From: Pyxicephalus adspersus
Lineage: Eukaryota > Chordata > Amphibia > Anura > Pyxicephalidae
NCBI RefSeq assembly: GCF_032062135.1
Contig: NC_092859.1
Location: 108,153,613 to 108,217,612, forward strand
Reading direction: 5' to 3'
DNA: 64,000 nucleotides
Shown here: one piece after another, positions 25,782 to 39,332 of the stretch
How the letters are laid out: each line of letters starts with the position of its first letter
How positions within the stretch are numbered: position 1 is the stretch's first letter
Notes under the pieces: generated by a model
What the model was told of the DNA's origin: nothing
The model's input: the letters and a program-made list of their open reading frames with translations, nothing else
Database searches by the model: none
Made by a program: the position numbers and the translations under genes

Positions 25782-25955
25782 GCAGGATCTTGATCTTTTA
25801 TCATCACAAAGTGTGACTGAAGTAGTGTATTGCTGATATCCAGACATGTAAAGATATCTGTCATCTCTTTTGCTGCCTATCTTTATGTTTTTTTATTGCA
25901 GGATTTTGATCTTTTATTATCACAAAAAGTGACCCAAGTAGTGCTTTGCTGAGAT
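25782..25955 (+). repeat. Two-copy direct repeat, about 58 bp at 116-bp offset
   Basis: The segment starting GCAGGATCTTGATCTTTTAT at 25782 recurs at 25898 as GCAGGATTTTGATCTTTTAT. Both continue through a CACAAAxxGTGACxxAAGTA-like stretch to GCTGATAT / GCTGAGAT. The spacer between the copies is unrelated to them. Confidence 0.75.
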
Positions 25956-26199
25956 AAGGTCTTTTATGAATATCCCATACAAAAAATAGAAAGCATTTGT
26001 TGGCAAGGATATGTTGGTATTGGTAGTTCCATACAATTAATTTCTTTTTACTAATACATTTGTATTTTGCCAGGACAAAGAGTCAAGACTGGTACTTCAG
26101 TTTTGCTAATTGCTTTATGTTATATAGACTTGTTATATATATATTGTTATATAAAACTTGATGCCTTTTCTTTTTCTCATTTTGTGCTTTGGTTTCTAG

Positions 26200-26290
26200 A
26201 TCTGCACACTTGCTGCAGCCGCTATGACGAGAAGCTAGAACACTGAAAGTTGTTTGTATAAATAAATATTAATTTGTTTTAATTGCTCTT
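26200..26290 (+). other. Possible plus-strand 3' terminal exon (speculative)
   Basis: A long pyrimidine tract ends in GTTTCTAG at 26199. It is followed by a 47-nt open segment readable as LHTCCSRYDEKLEH and a TGA at 26244-26246, then AATAAA at 26261-26266. This is the layout of a last exon with a polyadenylation signal, antisense to CAMK1D. I do not recognise the peptide and found no upstream exon, so chance remains quite possible. Confidence 0.2.
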
Positions 26291-27110
26291 GAATGCTACA
26301 ATTTTACTTACAAATATCTGTGGTCTGAATAAATTAAATATGTCTGTGAAGGTCATTGTATATCTGTGTAGTTTGTAACATTCAAGTTAGGTCCAGTTAA
26401 TGTTGCTAAACAGTACTAGATATTTTTGGTATATTTAATGAAATACTCATCTTGTAGAATAGATACGCTTTTTAATACAGGGAAATATACAAGTACCTTT
26501 TAGCTGTATTCAACCATACAGCTGCAATGCAGCACCTCACTGTATATTTGCGGTCTGTCCAAAGGTAAAATCTGACCTCTGCTTCTGGGTGAATACTTCA
26601 GACTACAAGCAGATTGATGGTTCCCACAGGCAACTGAAAAATAATTCCCTTAGAGGCATACATATTTGACATATGCCACTTGATTGGTGTAGAGCTTGGA
26701 TCCATTTTAGAAAACAGGCTGAATCCTCTTTTTTTCAAGTATAAAGGAGAAGAAATCCCAAGACACAATGTAAAAAGATTTTCTGATATCTAAGAAGCAC
26801 TCTAAGGAGCGTGCAAAAAGACTGGGTTTCATTTCAACTCGTTAAGTCACACACTTGGAAAAAAATAAATAAATCTACAAATGTATTCCTGCTAATTATG
26901 TGAATAATGAAATACGGTATACAACGCTGCGGTAGCCATAGCAACTCAGCAAATTATACCTACAGGCTAAGACAGTAGCACAGTGGTATTTATCAAACAG
27001 TACCTCTATATATGAGATATTATGAGTAGAATTTGAAGGATCAGCGGGGAATTATCTTGCATATCACTTGAGAGCATTTTCAGTTCTGAATTGTAATTAA
27101 TATCTACTCA

Positions 27111-27227
<117 letters not shown>

Positions 27228-28133
27228 TCATTGACTATAACGAACAGGTCTACCTGACAGGAAAGAATTATTTATCGCTGTTATTGTTTAATCACAGCTT
27301 TTCGGGTATTACCAGGTTGGTCGTCCCCAGAGACTAATGAAGAATGGTAAACATTTTTCAGAGCTGCACCTTTCTTCACAGATTGTGCTGCGTACAGAAT
27401 ACAGCATTATTCTTAGTGTTAGAAAGAATATCACCTGATCCACCGACTTCCATGAAATGTAAAACTCATCTCTATGCAAAAATCTTTTATTAGAACTTCT
27501 GTCAGATTTCTATTGCTGCCTATGAGTCAGCTGGGGAGATTTACTTTACATTTTATCTATGTGACACCATGACTACATACAGGGAGGCTTTGGGATAGAA
27601 AAGTACAGACAGAAATAAAATCTCACAGAGATTCTAACCATTAAATTCTAAAAAGATAGTTTTTCTTATACGTAAAAATTATTGTATCCGCCAAACCAAA
27701 ACAGCACCATACACAACAAACAGGCCCATTTAATGCACCATGCCTGACCCAAACTGGGCCCGTGTTCTTTTTTCCAAAACAGCACAACACAATCCAGGGT
27801 AGTATGTTACCATTCATTGTTATCTGCTGCAAAAACTATGCATTGGCCTGTGTTGCTTTGGTACATTGGGGAGCCATTCAGAATAAATAGGACCACAATG
27901 AACTGATACAAGTAACATATACAATGCAGCTGGTAGATGTGGACGGGCCTTTCTTTTTTTTGAAAATTATGGTGATTTCTCATATAAAACAATGTGTGTT
28001 AGGAACATTGATGTTTGTTTTGTGATACTAATTCTGAAATTCATCATGGTAGCAGTCCAAAATTATAGTACAGCACACAGGCACCTATGTTTTGTAGGAA
28101 ATACAATGAAGGATTTGCAATTAAAATTATGTT

Positions 28134-28161
28134 GGGGTATATATATATATATATATACCCC
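28134..28161. repeat. GGGG(TA)nCCCC palindrome
   Basis: A 20-bp TA run is capped by GGGG and CCCC, giving a perfectly self-complementary 28-bp sequence. Confidence 0.9.
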
Positions 28162-28999
28162 TTAACGTTTGCACTTGACATTTTTAAATTCACAAATGAA
28201 GATGCACAACACACATGAATGGTAAAATGATTTTAATCCGTAAGCAGATATAAAAAAGTGGATAGTGGATCATAGCACACTGTATAATATATGCAAATAT
28301 GTACTAGTCACAGTACTGCTAAATACCAAAGTTTGTTTATGGCTGGCAAAGTCTAAATGGCAGGCATATACAAATCTAAGTATGTTTTCTATCTCTGCAT
28401 TTCTGTTTGAAGAAAGCTGCCTGCCTGTATTCTGCCTACAGCTGACAGCATGAAATGTGGGCATGAAGCTCAACTAGTCTTACTCCTGAGATTTCTCATG
28501 CAGCATACAACCATCCACCCACCAGTGTGGAGAAAGTGATCATCATCTGGGAGCGAGACAGTATACTGTATTTGGCATGCCGAGGAACAGGAATGTCAAG
28601 AATCTTCACAATTATTTCAGATACACAAATGCTGTTCCTATCTGTAAGTCATTTTAATGTGTGCTTCTTGTCCTTTTCTATATCTGCATTAATGTGGCAG
28701 TCACTACCTGGAGCTGTAGACTCTCCCCAGACATATTTGTGGTCAATTTTAGACTAGTCAATGTTGTTCTTTGACTGCATCAGCTGTCATCTTTGTTCTG
28801 TAGTGTTCAGTTTTAGGCCTAGTTGGTAGGCAGTCTTAAGCATACGTTACAAGGGGTGCATGCACATGTTTTTGACATGCTGAAAGCCTATAAATACCAG
28901 TTTCTAAAAGCTGAACATAGGCTAAAGGCTCAGTATATATGAGCACTTACTATTAAATACTATTTTATTCTATATTATTTAATATATAAGTTGCAGAAG

Positions 29000-29256
29000 G
29001 CAATGTCCCTTTCGCAATAAAATAACTTACCTGTCTGATTGCAATTTTACACTCACCTGTCCTCACTCCATCGCAGGCGCTGCTTTCATCCAGTCTTCTT
29101 CTGGTTGTCGGATATTCAGCCATTTTGATTGACTAGGTTGGGGTGATGTAACTTCTGGCATCTTAATTTAAGAAAAAAAGATTGCAAACAGGCAGGTATA
29201 TGTGTTGTGTGCCTGATCACACTTTTTAGTTACAGATTTATAGTTCCGCTTTAAGT
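29000..29256 (-). mobile_element. T2/Kolobok-like MITE, one clear end
   Basis: Read on the minus strand the right end is TTAAAGCGGAACTATAAATC, the TTAA-AG(C/G)GGAAC terminus I associate with frog T2-like MITEs. The interior holds a GC-richer segment (CTCACTCCATCGCAGGCGCT). The opposite end is too degraded to place exactly. Confidence 0.5.
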
Positions 29257-30549
29257 ACCTGTGCAGAAAAAATCCAATAGTCTTCTTTGCAAATTTTTCT
29301 TGTCTGCATTTTTTTAATATGTATTTGAGGTCAGCCAGCTATGCCAGTGAAGCTCAAGAAGCAATGCCTTTAGGACTTGTATGTACATTAGGCAGCAAGG
29401 AGCAAGCCACATACACACATTATTTTTCATGCCTTGAGGTTTGTAAATTTGCCAGAGATCTGAAGAGGCAGGCAGTACTCTGCATCATCTGACATCAAAG
29501 ACCAGCACTGCCATGAGGAAAATAACCATGCTCTGTTAATCCCCTTAGTCTCCACAAGATGTAAGTCAATGCAGAATATGTTTGTGGGGCATCACATTTA
29601 CATTTATAGTGACTATGGCCATTTGACCCATTCCAGTGCAAGATCAGAAGAATATAGATAGAAATGAATAGAGTTAATTATATTTGTACATACAGGTGAC
29701 AGATAAGTCAATTGATGTATCTTTGAAGCATGCTTATGAAAACAGGCAATCACCCATTTCAATTACTATTTTTAAAATAATGCTACAAAGCAGCAATATA
29801 TTATAATAAAATAAACATAATTTAAGATTGCCCAACAAAAAAAAAATCCCAAAGGCAGTTGCTGATGTTCTACAAGTGTTGCGGATTTAAAGCTGAAACC
29901 TTTTCTAATTGCATCTTGGTACCTCCTTTACCCTCTCACGAACATGCTAATGAGAGCCCAAGGACAGTATTGCGGTGGAGGACTAGATAATACACTGTGC
30001 AGTAAAATCAGAGAGAAAGCAGACCTAAACCGTAAAAAGGAACGTGGGCTGTGTGTTATATAAGCCCAAGTAATATCAATTCTGCTATGTGGGTTTTTAG
30101 AAATTTGCTTTTTCACACCCTAAATAATAACAATGTACTCTGCTGTGGCAGTGCAGTGGAGGCTGTGGGTACTGATGGGAGAGCAAATCATGAGTGTGAG
30201 TAGTTAGGAGCATGACCTCACTGGTGGAAATGGTTAGGATGGGCTTTGCTGCTGGCTGGAAGCATACAATCCTTCAGAGCCTGCTTCATTATTCGGGTCA
30301 TTGTATGTGTCACTCATCAGTCTTCTCATTGTCAAATAGAAGGCAGCTGTAAGGATATTACACTGACAGCCAGCAGCACAGCCCAGCTACACTCCTGTCA
30401 TTCTGCAGTGGGGACAGCCAGCGCTGGATGGATTGCATGGGCTCCAGCCTTATACTGCTCATTGGATCCTGTGACGGTAAGTATTAGTTAAAAAAGGAAT
30501 AAATATTTTTTTTTCACTGGTGTGGTGTGTTTATTTCCAGTGCTGGTTT

Positions 30550-30750
30550 ACCCCTTTCTGGGAATGAGTATTTATCTCTGTATTCATTCCCCAGGGGGAG
30601 GGGGCAGATATCTGGGGGGGAGGCGACTAACTAAAGGGACTTTCACATTCCAATAACTTCCCCTCCCACAGCACAATGGTCAAGGTGTTGGGAAGGGGAC
30701 CTCTCCACCAACCATAGTCACTGCCACTGTTGGGGGGAGGCAGAAATCTG
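30550..30750. repeat. GC-rich dispersed-repeat-like block, family unassigned
   Basis: A block with G runs (CCCCAGGGGGAGGGGGCAGA) and TTCCCCTCCCACAGCACAAT stands out from AT-rich surroundings. The wording resembles a dispersed frog repeat I have a general memory of, but I can name neither it nor its ends. Confidence 0.3.
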
Positions 30751-33687
30751 TTTTTTGCTAAAAGACAATGGGCTTTATTCATGAGAACCTTTCTTTAATG
30801 GGAGAGGACACACACACATATAAGATAATGAATAAACTAAACAATAAAAAAAACATACTAGCTTCTTGATTGGTTAGAGAGCCTTGAGCAGTGAGGGAAT
30901 ACTGTGGGCAAAAAAAAGGTGGCAAGTTTAAAAGTGCCACACAACTTTCCACACGTCTTCTCTATGACCTGGTTCTCATTAACACACATAGGTTTGTATG
31001 CTATGAATATGCATGGGCTCTACTTGGTATCCTGCCCCCAACAAAGCCCCTGGCAATATTGGGGGCAGTGAGGTGTTGTCTCCCCTGCCAGTGCAAATTC
31101 CTGACCTTTCTCAAAAACTCTCTTCTTCCGATCACACCCTGCCAGAGTAGACACTGGGGAAACGATGTTGAGATGCAGAAACTTTGCCTAACAAAATGCA
31201 GATGTCATCCTGGGCCCAAACTTAGAGTGATAATCTAATCTGATGGCACCCATGAAAGATATTATCCTAAACCAACTTATTATCATCATCCGATAAGGCT
31301 AAGAACTAGGGCACAGCAGTATCTGTAGTCACACTGGGCAGAGTACGAGTTTCTCCCATGACATCACCCTGTTGACATTAAGGTTGTTCAAAATACTGAG
31401 GTGATGTCCAAGCCTGTCATATTGCAGAATATCAAACAAGCATGTAATGAGTTCTTTTAGACAATCATCACAACGTAGAGTTGTACAAAGACAATCATCA
31501 TTCACAGTCACCATTCTCATGAAGTAACAAAACACAAATGGCTGTGAAGTGAACTTGTATCACAATGGACCTTGGCCCTACATAATATCTGACCAGAGAA
31601 GCATGCCTATACATGGTTTCTTCTTCTGCTGGTGAACAGAAGAACAAATTCATGTTAAATCTCTCTTCCATTGTGATCTAATAATTTGGTTTTGTTGTAA
31701 TTAGCTGGTGTGTGATGTACACACCCAAACATGTACTTGCTTGTATCCTTATCCTTGCTAAGTTAAAACATTATATGACACACCTAATTTATTGCATTAA
31801 TAAACAGGTATCCTAATTAATAAACATTGAATTAATATATACAGCTGTTTAAATATTTCACATAGCTCAGCCTACTGTCATAAATCTTTAATACTCAATG
31901 TAAAAAAAGTGAGAGTAATTCAATATAAAGACATACTTGGGGAAAAAGATTTAATTTACATTAGTTGATCTTTCTTAACTTGCTAATCCCGTCATTAGCA
32001 TGCATGATGGTAAATGAAGAACATTTGATTACTGTATAGAACTAAACTATTGAAATGTATACTAGATTCACCCTTTTGGTTTCAAATTTATTGATAATCA
32101 TTATATAAAAGACACTAGACTATTGCTTATTTATTTTTACATTATTATTACATGTTTTAACATTTTATTTTGACACCAAATGAGACCTTTTACAGAGAAT
32201 GGTGAAATAAATGTCTATTGATTTCACAGCCTTGGCTACTAGATTTTTACCTAATTACAAAGTTTGACATTAAAGTGAAATAAATGGTGGAAAGTTGACA
32301 GACTGGAGGAATGAGAAAGAATACCAGACTAAGAACACAGACCATAACATTTCTACTTTATCAAAGAGATAGATATTGATGCTCCAGAAAGTAGACTTGT
32401 AACAGAGCATTAGGGTTCCAATACCAGAGGTCAGTGACTCTCCTCATAAAGATAGGATAATGATGACTGCTCTGTATCTTCCATTCAGCCTCCAAACGCA
32501 AATCCTATATTACTAATTTGGAATATTCCCTTTACACCAACAGCTTCCAAACAGCTTGTTCTACAGTTGATTAGTCATCAGCCATTCTTCAACCATTGCA
32601 ATATTTTAATCTGTTCTACAATACTGAGCTTCACATATGGCAGAATTACGTTAGTATGTGATATACAATACTTTTCTTATAGCTGTCAGCTCAACTCTAT
32701 GCTCCAAAGATTAGGAAAACAGGGAGAATTTGGGTGAACTTCACACAATAAGAATACACATGAATATAGAAAATATGCTTCAGATTCCTGCCCTCTAAAA
32801 TAAGTATTTGTGTTGTATTCTTTATTAAGAGCTTTGCACTATTATTAACCTTATTTTAGATTTATGCTCACCACACACACAAGCCTATCCTGTTTTATTC
32901 AGCCCAACCCAACTGGAATAGTAAGGCCATTTACAAGTAGCTCAAGTCATTTATTCACTTGATTTAGAAATATTGGAGGATAAAAAGAATGTTTATATAA
33001 AGGGATAGAACTAGTGCTAATTGACGGTAGCCTAATAGGATCCTGTTATTAAGACTCTAAATTAACCAACAATAAATATATTGTCAGCATAATATAATAT
33101 ATATAACTACAATGGGTGAAATAGAATATGTACACAATCCATTCATTAACATACTTAATATGAATACATTTACAGTCTTGCCAGCTTTGTTATATTACTT
33201 TTATTTTTGCACTGATGCATGAATAAAATGGATTAGGCTTTGGAACTTTTCTTTAGTCAATTATGCCACTTTGGAGCAATTTAAGTTAATCTTTATCAAT
33301 ATAATGAATTATGCATATCTAGAAGTTTAGTATAAACACTATGAACAATAATTCATAGTACCGGATGTAAGATGATTGACAGAAATATATTAAATCCAAT
33401 CTGTTTTATGGTAAATAAATCATGTATGTAATGAAAACACATAATATTAAATATGTATAGGTAATAATTAGAACCTTTACATTGCAGGTAGCTACTACTG
33501 TACTAGGTGCAACTGATAATATTTCTGAGACAGCAAAAGATAAAAAGTCTAACTTCATAATTTTTAAAGATTTTAAAATGAAGCTGCCCATCAGATTTAA
33601 ATTTAATAAAGAGAAAATACTCTCTCTGAAACTTGACAAGCTTTATTATGAAAATAAGCTAATTTACACTAAAAACCCAGATTCACC

Positions 33688-33967
33688 TGTCCTGATTTAT
33701 TAAAGCTCTCCATGACTGGGAAAGACGGACTATCATAGGTAAACCTGGGTGATCTAGAAAACCTGGAATGGATTTCTTTAAAATGATTTGCTACTAGATG
33801 ACAAATGTTTTCAATCCGGGACCAGATCTATTACAGGTTTGCTGGATCCCCAAGGTTCTCCCATGATAGTCTATCCTAAAGTCTTTAGGAGTCTTGAAAA
33901 CTTAAAGATAGATCACCAAGGTTCTGTCATGACAGTCTGTCTTGAAGAGCTTTAATAAATCAGGCCC
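33688..33967. mobile_element. Foldback MITE, copy 2 (both ends present)
   Basis: It starts TGTCCTGATTTATTAAAGCT and ends GAGCTTTAATAAATCAGGCCC, which are inverted repeats. Inside, ACCTGGGTGATC and ACCTGGAATGGATTTC face GACCAGATC and CAGGTTTGCTGGATC. A second partial internal duplication (ATCACCAAGGTTCTGTCATG) follows. It is the most complete copy of the family. Confidence 0.8.
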
Positions 33968-35252
33968 TATGTCCAGGAAAGGAAGTTTGTGAGACACAGG
34001 AAAGATAATTTCACTCAGTCAAGGAAGATAGATTTATTGGATCCCATAGTAACTGGGTGAGGCCCTGTTAAGATGTGTAAGCCTTCAGCTGTACCTGGTT
34101 GGTGGTATTTTAGTAGGAGACTATTGCTGGCCCTAACACATGCCTGGGGTTATTCCTGGAACCAATTGTGGGAATTATTAATTACCCTAAAGGGGTACGT
34201 ATTGTAACCCTACTACATGTATAAAGTTTAAATATTTATTGTGGGATGTTGTTTATTTTTTTATCCATTATTATTAATATTATTATTAATAAAACTTTTT
34301 TTATTGAGTATGATCCTTTCCCATGGTGCAATTAGGCAGTAATAAAACACATTTAAAGTGTATAAATGAAAGGCAAACTAAGGCAAACCAACAAAATATG
34401 TTTTTTTATGTTTTCTATTTAATGATGTAAACATACAGTAAAAATATGGCAGTAAACTACCTCTCTGATGCCAATTTTCAGTTATCAGACTGCCATCTTG
34501 CAATGTAGCGTGTTACTGTTTTTTTTTATCTGGTGACTGTCACCATGCAGTTTGATAGTCATCTGAAAATATCATAATTACATAGTAGAAGGATGTGGAT
34601 TAGCAAGCTTGTTAAATTCTGGAGCAGTGACCTTTCTTTTGTAAGACTGACAGTGCTGTGACAAATAAACTAAAGAAAGCAAATAGAAGATCAGTGCTTG
34701 TTAGTCTTAATATATTCATTACTGCTGCAGAAAAGTACACATGCCACCATAGATAAAATCACACTGCTGACCTCGGCATATAGTGGCATTTTGTATGCCT
34801 CCACAGCTAATAACTATCCTGGCCACTGATATTTTTTCTGCCTTCATAAACCTATCAAACATAATATTTTTTTAAAATGTATGTTAGCCTTTTTAAACCA
34901 AAATGTAATGTAGCAAGGGCAGCGTTGCCAGTGGAAATCCATTCTTTCCAGAAACACTAAATCTATAGTGTCAGGCTCCAGCTAGGTAAAACCCACAAGT
35001 TTAAATATAACTCTTTTGTAGGCAAATCTGTAAAATTCTAATACCCAATGATTGAGTGTTCTAATTCTTTCATTAGCACATTCACTATTGGTAAGTGGAC
35101 AGGTGACTTTACAGACCCCCCAAAAGCATAGCTTTGTACATAGAAGATTCTTCTGTATGAGCCTCTAAGAAATCCGTAATATGAATGTACACGTTACAGC
35201 AGAATGAAAAACATGGAAGGCGCAGTGTAGAACTCAGAAAACAGAACACAAA

Positions 35253-35484
35253 GGGTCTGATTTATCAAAGCTCTTCAAGAAGAATATAGATTACCATGGG
35301 ATAACCTGAGTGATCCAGCAAACCTGGAATGGATTTCTTAAAATAATTTGCTTTTATTTGGTAAACGTTTTTTAATCCTGGACTAGATCCATTCAAGGTT
35401 TGCTATATCACCCAGGTTCACCCATGATAGTCAATCTTGTCTAGTCTTGTATAACTTTTTGTATAACTTTAATAAATCAGGCCC
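35253..35484. mobile_element. Foldback MITE, copy 3
   Basis: The ends are GGGTCTGATTTATCAAAGCT and ACTTTAATAAATCAGGCCC. The inner arms are GATCCAGCAAACCTGGAATG and CATTCAAGGTTTGCTATATC. Similarity to copy 2 extends over almost its whole length. Confidence 0.8.
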
Positions 35485-36412
35485 AATGTAGGAGTGTTGC
35501 AGCAACAGAAGCAGTCAATTCTGCAAGTGTGGCCAGATGCAAAGTGATAAGCTATAAGTTTGTGAAACAGCAGTGACAATAACTACGGCTGCTACAATTA
35601 TTTTTACCCAATTTAATGCAAACAGGTATAGAATATCTGACAGTGGCAACCCTGCCCTAAAGAATGGAGAATGGTAGCATTGCGGTCACACCATCATAGC
35701 AGATTTATTTAGGTGGACTTCACTGGAGGGTCATCAGGTATTTGTGTGACTTGTGTGAAAAATAGAGTCTGTAAGTGACAAATACATTTATTATTAGGTG
35801 TTGCATAACATATTGTGAATGGGATGCCATAACCATAACTAACTCTAACTTTATGACCAATTTATTTTCTAAATTAAAAGAAATGTCCCCCATCCCTCAA
35901 ACAATTGTATCATTAATGAAACATAAACTCAAAATAGTAATAGGACATAAAAGAAGGTAAAGAAAATTTACCTTACATCACATTTCCCCCACTTTTGTAC
36001 AGCGATGCATTTTTATAATGCAAATTAATTGTGACGTAAGTGGCTGCAATAATTCATTCAGTCTAACCAGGTGTTGTAACTACGACAAAATTGTTGGATA
36101 GCTTAGCAATGAACAGAATACTGGCAGTCTCTTTAACCACAGAAGAGAATTAATGAATCATGAAATTAAAAAAAAACAATAAATGCCCAAAACCATTTTT
36201 GTGCTTTTGTTTCCAATACATTTTTCAGTGTTTATGCCTCAATAATAAATCAATTAGGTGTAAAATCATCATTTTGTAAGAAAAATCTCCTTAGCACTTC
36301 TAGCTAGAGTTATTTGTTTCCATAAATGAATATCCATCATTAAGTTCACAGGCACACGTCCTATCTGTAAGACAATATTAACATTGTATTAACTATAACA
36401 TTATTCCAAACT

Positions 36413-36520
<108 letters not shown>

Positions 36521-36542
36521 TATATACATATACATGCACACA

Positions 36543-36843
36543 CAGGTAGTCCCCGGGTTACATACGAGATAGGGACTGTAGATTTGTTCTTAAGTTGAAT
36601 TTGTACGTAAGTCGGAAAAGGTACATTATTTTAATGTATTTTTATGCAAAAAGAAACAACTGAAGAATTTGTCTTAGTTATTAAGAAGTTACAAGAGGCT
36701 GCAGAACAGTAAAAGACTTCTGCAAGTCATGCAAACTGCCCCCCCCCATCAAGCCTCTGTCCTGCACACCAGCAACCAGGGAAGCCCCATTCGTATCTAG
36801 AAGTCGTTGGTATGTTGGATGTCCTTAACTAGGGAACTACCTG
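36543..36843. mobile_element. MITE with CAGGTAGTCCCCGGGTTAC end, about 301 bp
   Basis: The left end reads CAGGTAGTCCCCGGGTTACA and the right end GAACTACCTG, the inverse of CAGGTAGTTC. The interior is noncoding and ends with GTATCTAGAAGTCGTTGG and TATGTTGGATGTCC. It lies directly against the long (TA)n run, which suits a Tc1/mariner- or pogo-type TA target, but the repeat prevents proof of the duplication. Confidence 0.7.
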
Positions 36844-37044
36844 TATATATAATTTTGTTAAATAGATATGTAAACTCTGCAGCAGGCTTCTTGGGCCCTG
36901 TTGTCTGTGGAAAAAACTTGTAACTGTTCATGTACTCTCCTTCAATGAAAAGCAAGGTAGGAAATCCTGCCTGAGCTCTCTTTTGCTGAACAAAACGTCC
37001 CCTCTATTTTACAATGAGTCTCATAAAATGGGTCCAGATTTACT

Positions 37045-37230
37045 GGGCCTTATTTATTAAAGCTTTCAAAGCCTGGAGAACATAGACTATCATTGGAAAA
37101 CCCGGGTGATCCAGCAAACCTGAAATGAATTTGGTCAAGGGTTGAAGACATTTGCCAAATAATAGGAAATGATTTAAATAAATATATTTATTGATGGGTC
37201 ACCCCAGGTTCACCCATGATAGTCTTTTCT
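37045..37230. mobile_element. Foldback MITE, copy 4 (degenerate, right end lost)
   Basis: It starts GGGCCTTATTTATTAAAGCT and contains GGGTGATCCAGCAAACCTGA. It then has a weakened inverted arm ending CCCAGGTTCACCCATGATAG. The terminal AATAAATCAGGCCC arm is missing. Confidence 0.7.
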
Positions 37231-37524
37231 AGTTCCCACTGAGAGGGATGGCAATGCTGCTTCCCCACAGATACAGAGTAGGTGTTTTTACCCCAGGACA
37301 GGAGGTGTGTTACTGGTGGGAAGTAACAAGTAAAATTAATTTAATAATAAAATAATAAATATTTATCATTATTATTATTATTTAATACACTGTAGAGGCA
37401 ATTTATAATAAAAAAGGCATAGAGGCCAAAAAGGTAGTTGCTGAACCTGTAACAAATAGGCAGCCAATGAAATCAGAATGGCCAATCTGCTCCCTTGCTG
37501 CCAAGGAAGAAATTTATCCATTAA

Positions 37525-37924
37525 CCCCCTAGCGGTACATTGTTAGACAATTATATGTCTAAAAGCGGTACATTGTTTCTCATGAAAATTTATTTTACAG
37601 CATAATATAATAGTATGAGTATAATAAAGTTTGAAACACAAAATCATGTAAAAATAATGAATTAAATAAATTAAAAAATATATATATTTTTTTAAATTTA
37701 ATTAAAAAAAAATTATATTCTTACAAATATATATACTGTAAAATAAATGTTCTTGAAAACAATGTACTGCTAAAAATCCAATGTATTACATTCAATACAG
37801 TTATTTTGTATTGAATGCAATACAAATGGATTTTGAATTTCCCGTCCCGCCCCGCCGATGTCACTCGGGGTTACCACTTTCAGCAACTTTTTTCTACCCA
37901 CACTCAGGGTTACCGCTAGGGAGG
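37525..37924. mobile_element. TTAA-flanked MITE (piggyBac-like ends), 400 bp
   Basis: The left end is CCCCCTAGCGGTAC and the right end, inverted, is CCTCCCTAGCGGTAAC, so CCCTAGCGGTA is shared. TTAA borders both sides (37521-37524 and 37925-37928), the target of piggyBac-type transposition. A second AGCGGTACATTG lies 40 bp inside the left end. The interior is very AT-rich and noncoding. Confidence 0.8.
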
Positions 37925-38166
37925 TTAAAGAAAACGTCAGCTGTTAGGTTAATATTATGATATTATACGTAAGAGAACAGACACAGACACCAATTCTAAA
38001 AGAGTTGCTGTTCTGGTTTATTCAGTAAAACATAAAGTTGCTGACATAAAGCTGACATTTTCTTTATTGAATAAATGTTTTCCTTCACACTTGCCCAGAG
38101 TCAGTGACTCAAAAAGAATTAAAAACACTGTATGGGTATGGGAGCTATCAACTTGCATTTTCAGAA

Positions 38167-38180
38167 GGGGGGGGGGGGGG
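38167..38180 (+). repeat. G14 homopolymer
   Basis: Fourteen consecutive G residues are visible; the true length may vary or be misread. Confidence 0.9.
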
Positions 38181-39332
38181 TTTGGAAATGTCAACCATGT
38201 ATTTCTCCTAGTACATGTTCCCTTTAAGTTAGAACCGTGATCTGTGGTCCAAGTAAATGCAATGTTCCTGAACAAACTGCTTACAAACAATTAATGATAA
38301 ACTACAATATCCAGTTTCATTTCTGTGGAATGGGAGCCTAAAGACAAGTAAACGCCCAGCGTTTGGGCTGATATGGCATTACCCTGAAATATTTGTTGCC
38401 TCTACATGTATATCTGTCCAGACCTTCAATTTTCTGCTGAAAACATTTAGAAGTAGGAGACCAAAGCAGTTTGGAGGCACCTAATGAATTCTCCGCCATT
38501 TTCTGCATGTCAAGCCTTCACACTGAGCTGTGTGGCATTTTAGTGATGTCTCAATAAATAAACAAATGTGGTCCTAAAAAGTGGGCATTGGGAGTCTCAT
38601 GGTGGACAGAACTAGTAACAACATCCACCACTGGAGACTAGGCCTTTTGAATTCAATAGGTCATTGATTTCTTTGTGTACGTCTGTTAAAGCTGGGGACA
38701 AATGCTGACCACTAATGACGACTCTGTGTACATGACGAATGTTCTTGCACACTAAACAGTCTCTAGTGGTTACATCTAATGACATATTTTAATCTTTTTC
38801 TTTGGAAGTTAATTTACCTGCTTTTCACAATCTGTATTTTTTTTTTTTGCATCCTCCCACTCGGTTTTTGAATAAAGATGAATAATGAAGTGGTCTTGTA
38901 TTATTAAAGCACAATTAGAAAACATTACTTTGTTCATTTTCCTTGCAGGGCATGTATGTTTGCTGTAAAAAAAATAGTAGAATGATTTCCTGGAAACATT
39001 TTTTATGACATTAAAAAGCCCTTTAGAAACAAAACATAATATAAAAGCTAGATGAAAAGAATATTTAGTACAGGACAAAGTAATTCCTCGACTTTCAGCT
39101 TTTAATATTTATTGGATGTTATAGGAAACATTTCAATTAGTTTTCTGCAGTTTTCCAATCTGTTCTTAGAGTGTATCTAACTCCAAGAGCAAAAATGTAG
39201 TATATTGCAGACGTCTTTAGATGTGGTGGCTGCAATTTTCTTTTCTAAGACATTATTCTCCTTCTTTTCTTTTTTGAACTGGTGATCCTAAACTTTCTAA
39301 ATCAATGACCAGTGAGAACATGCAATTAAAAG

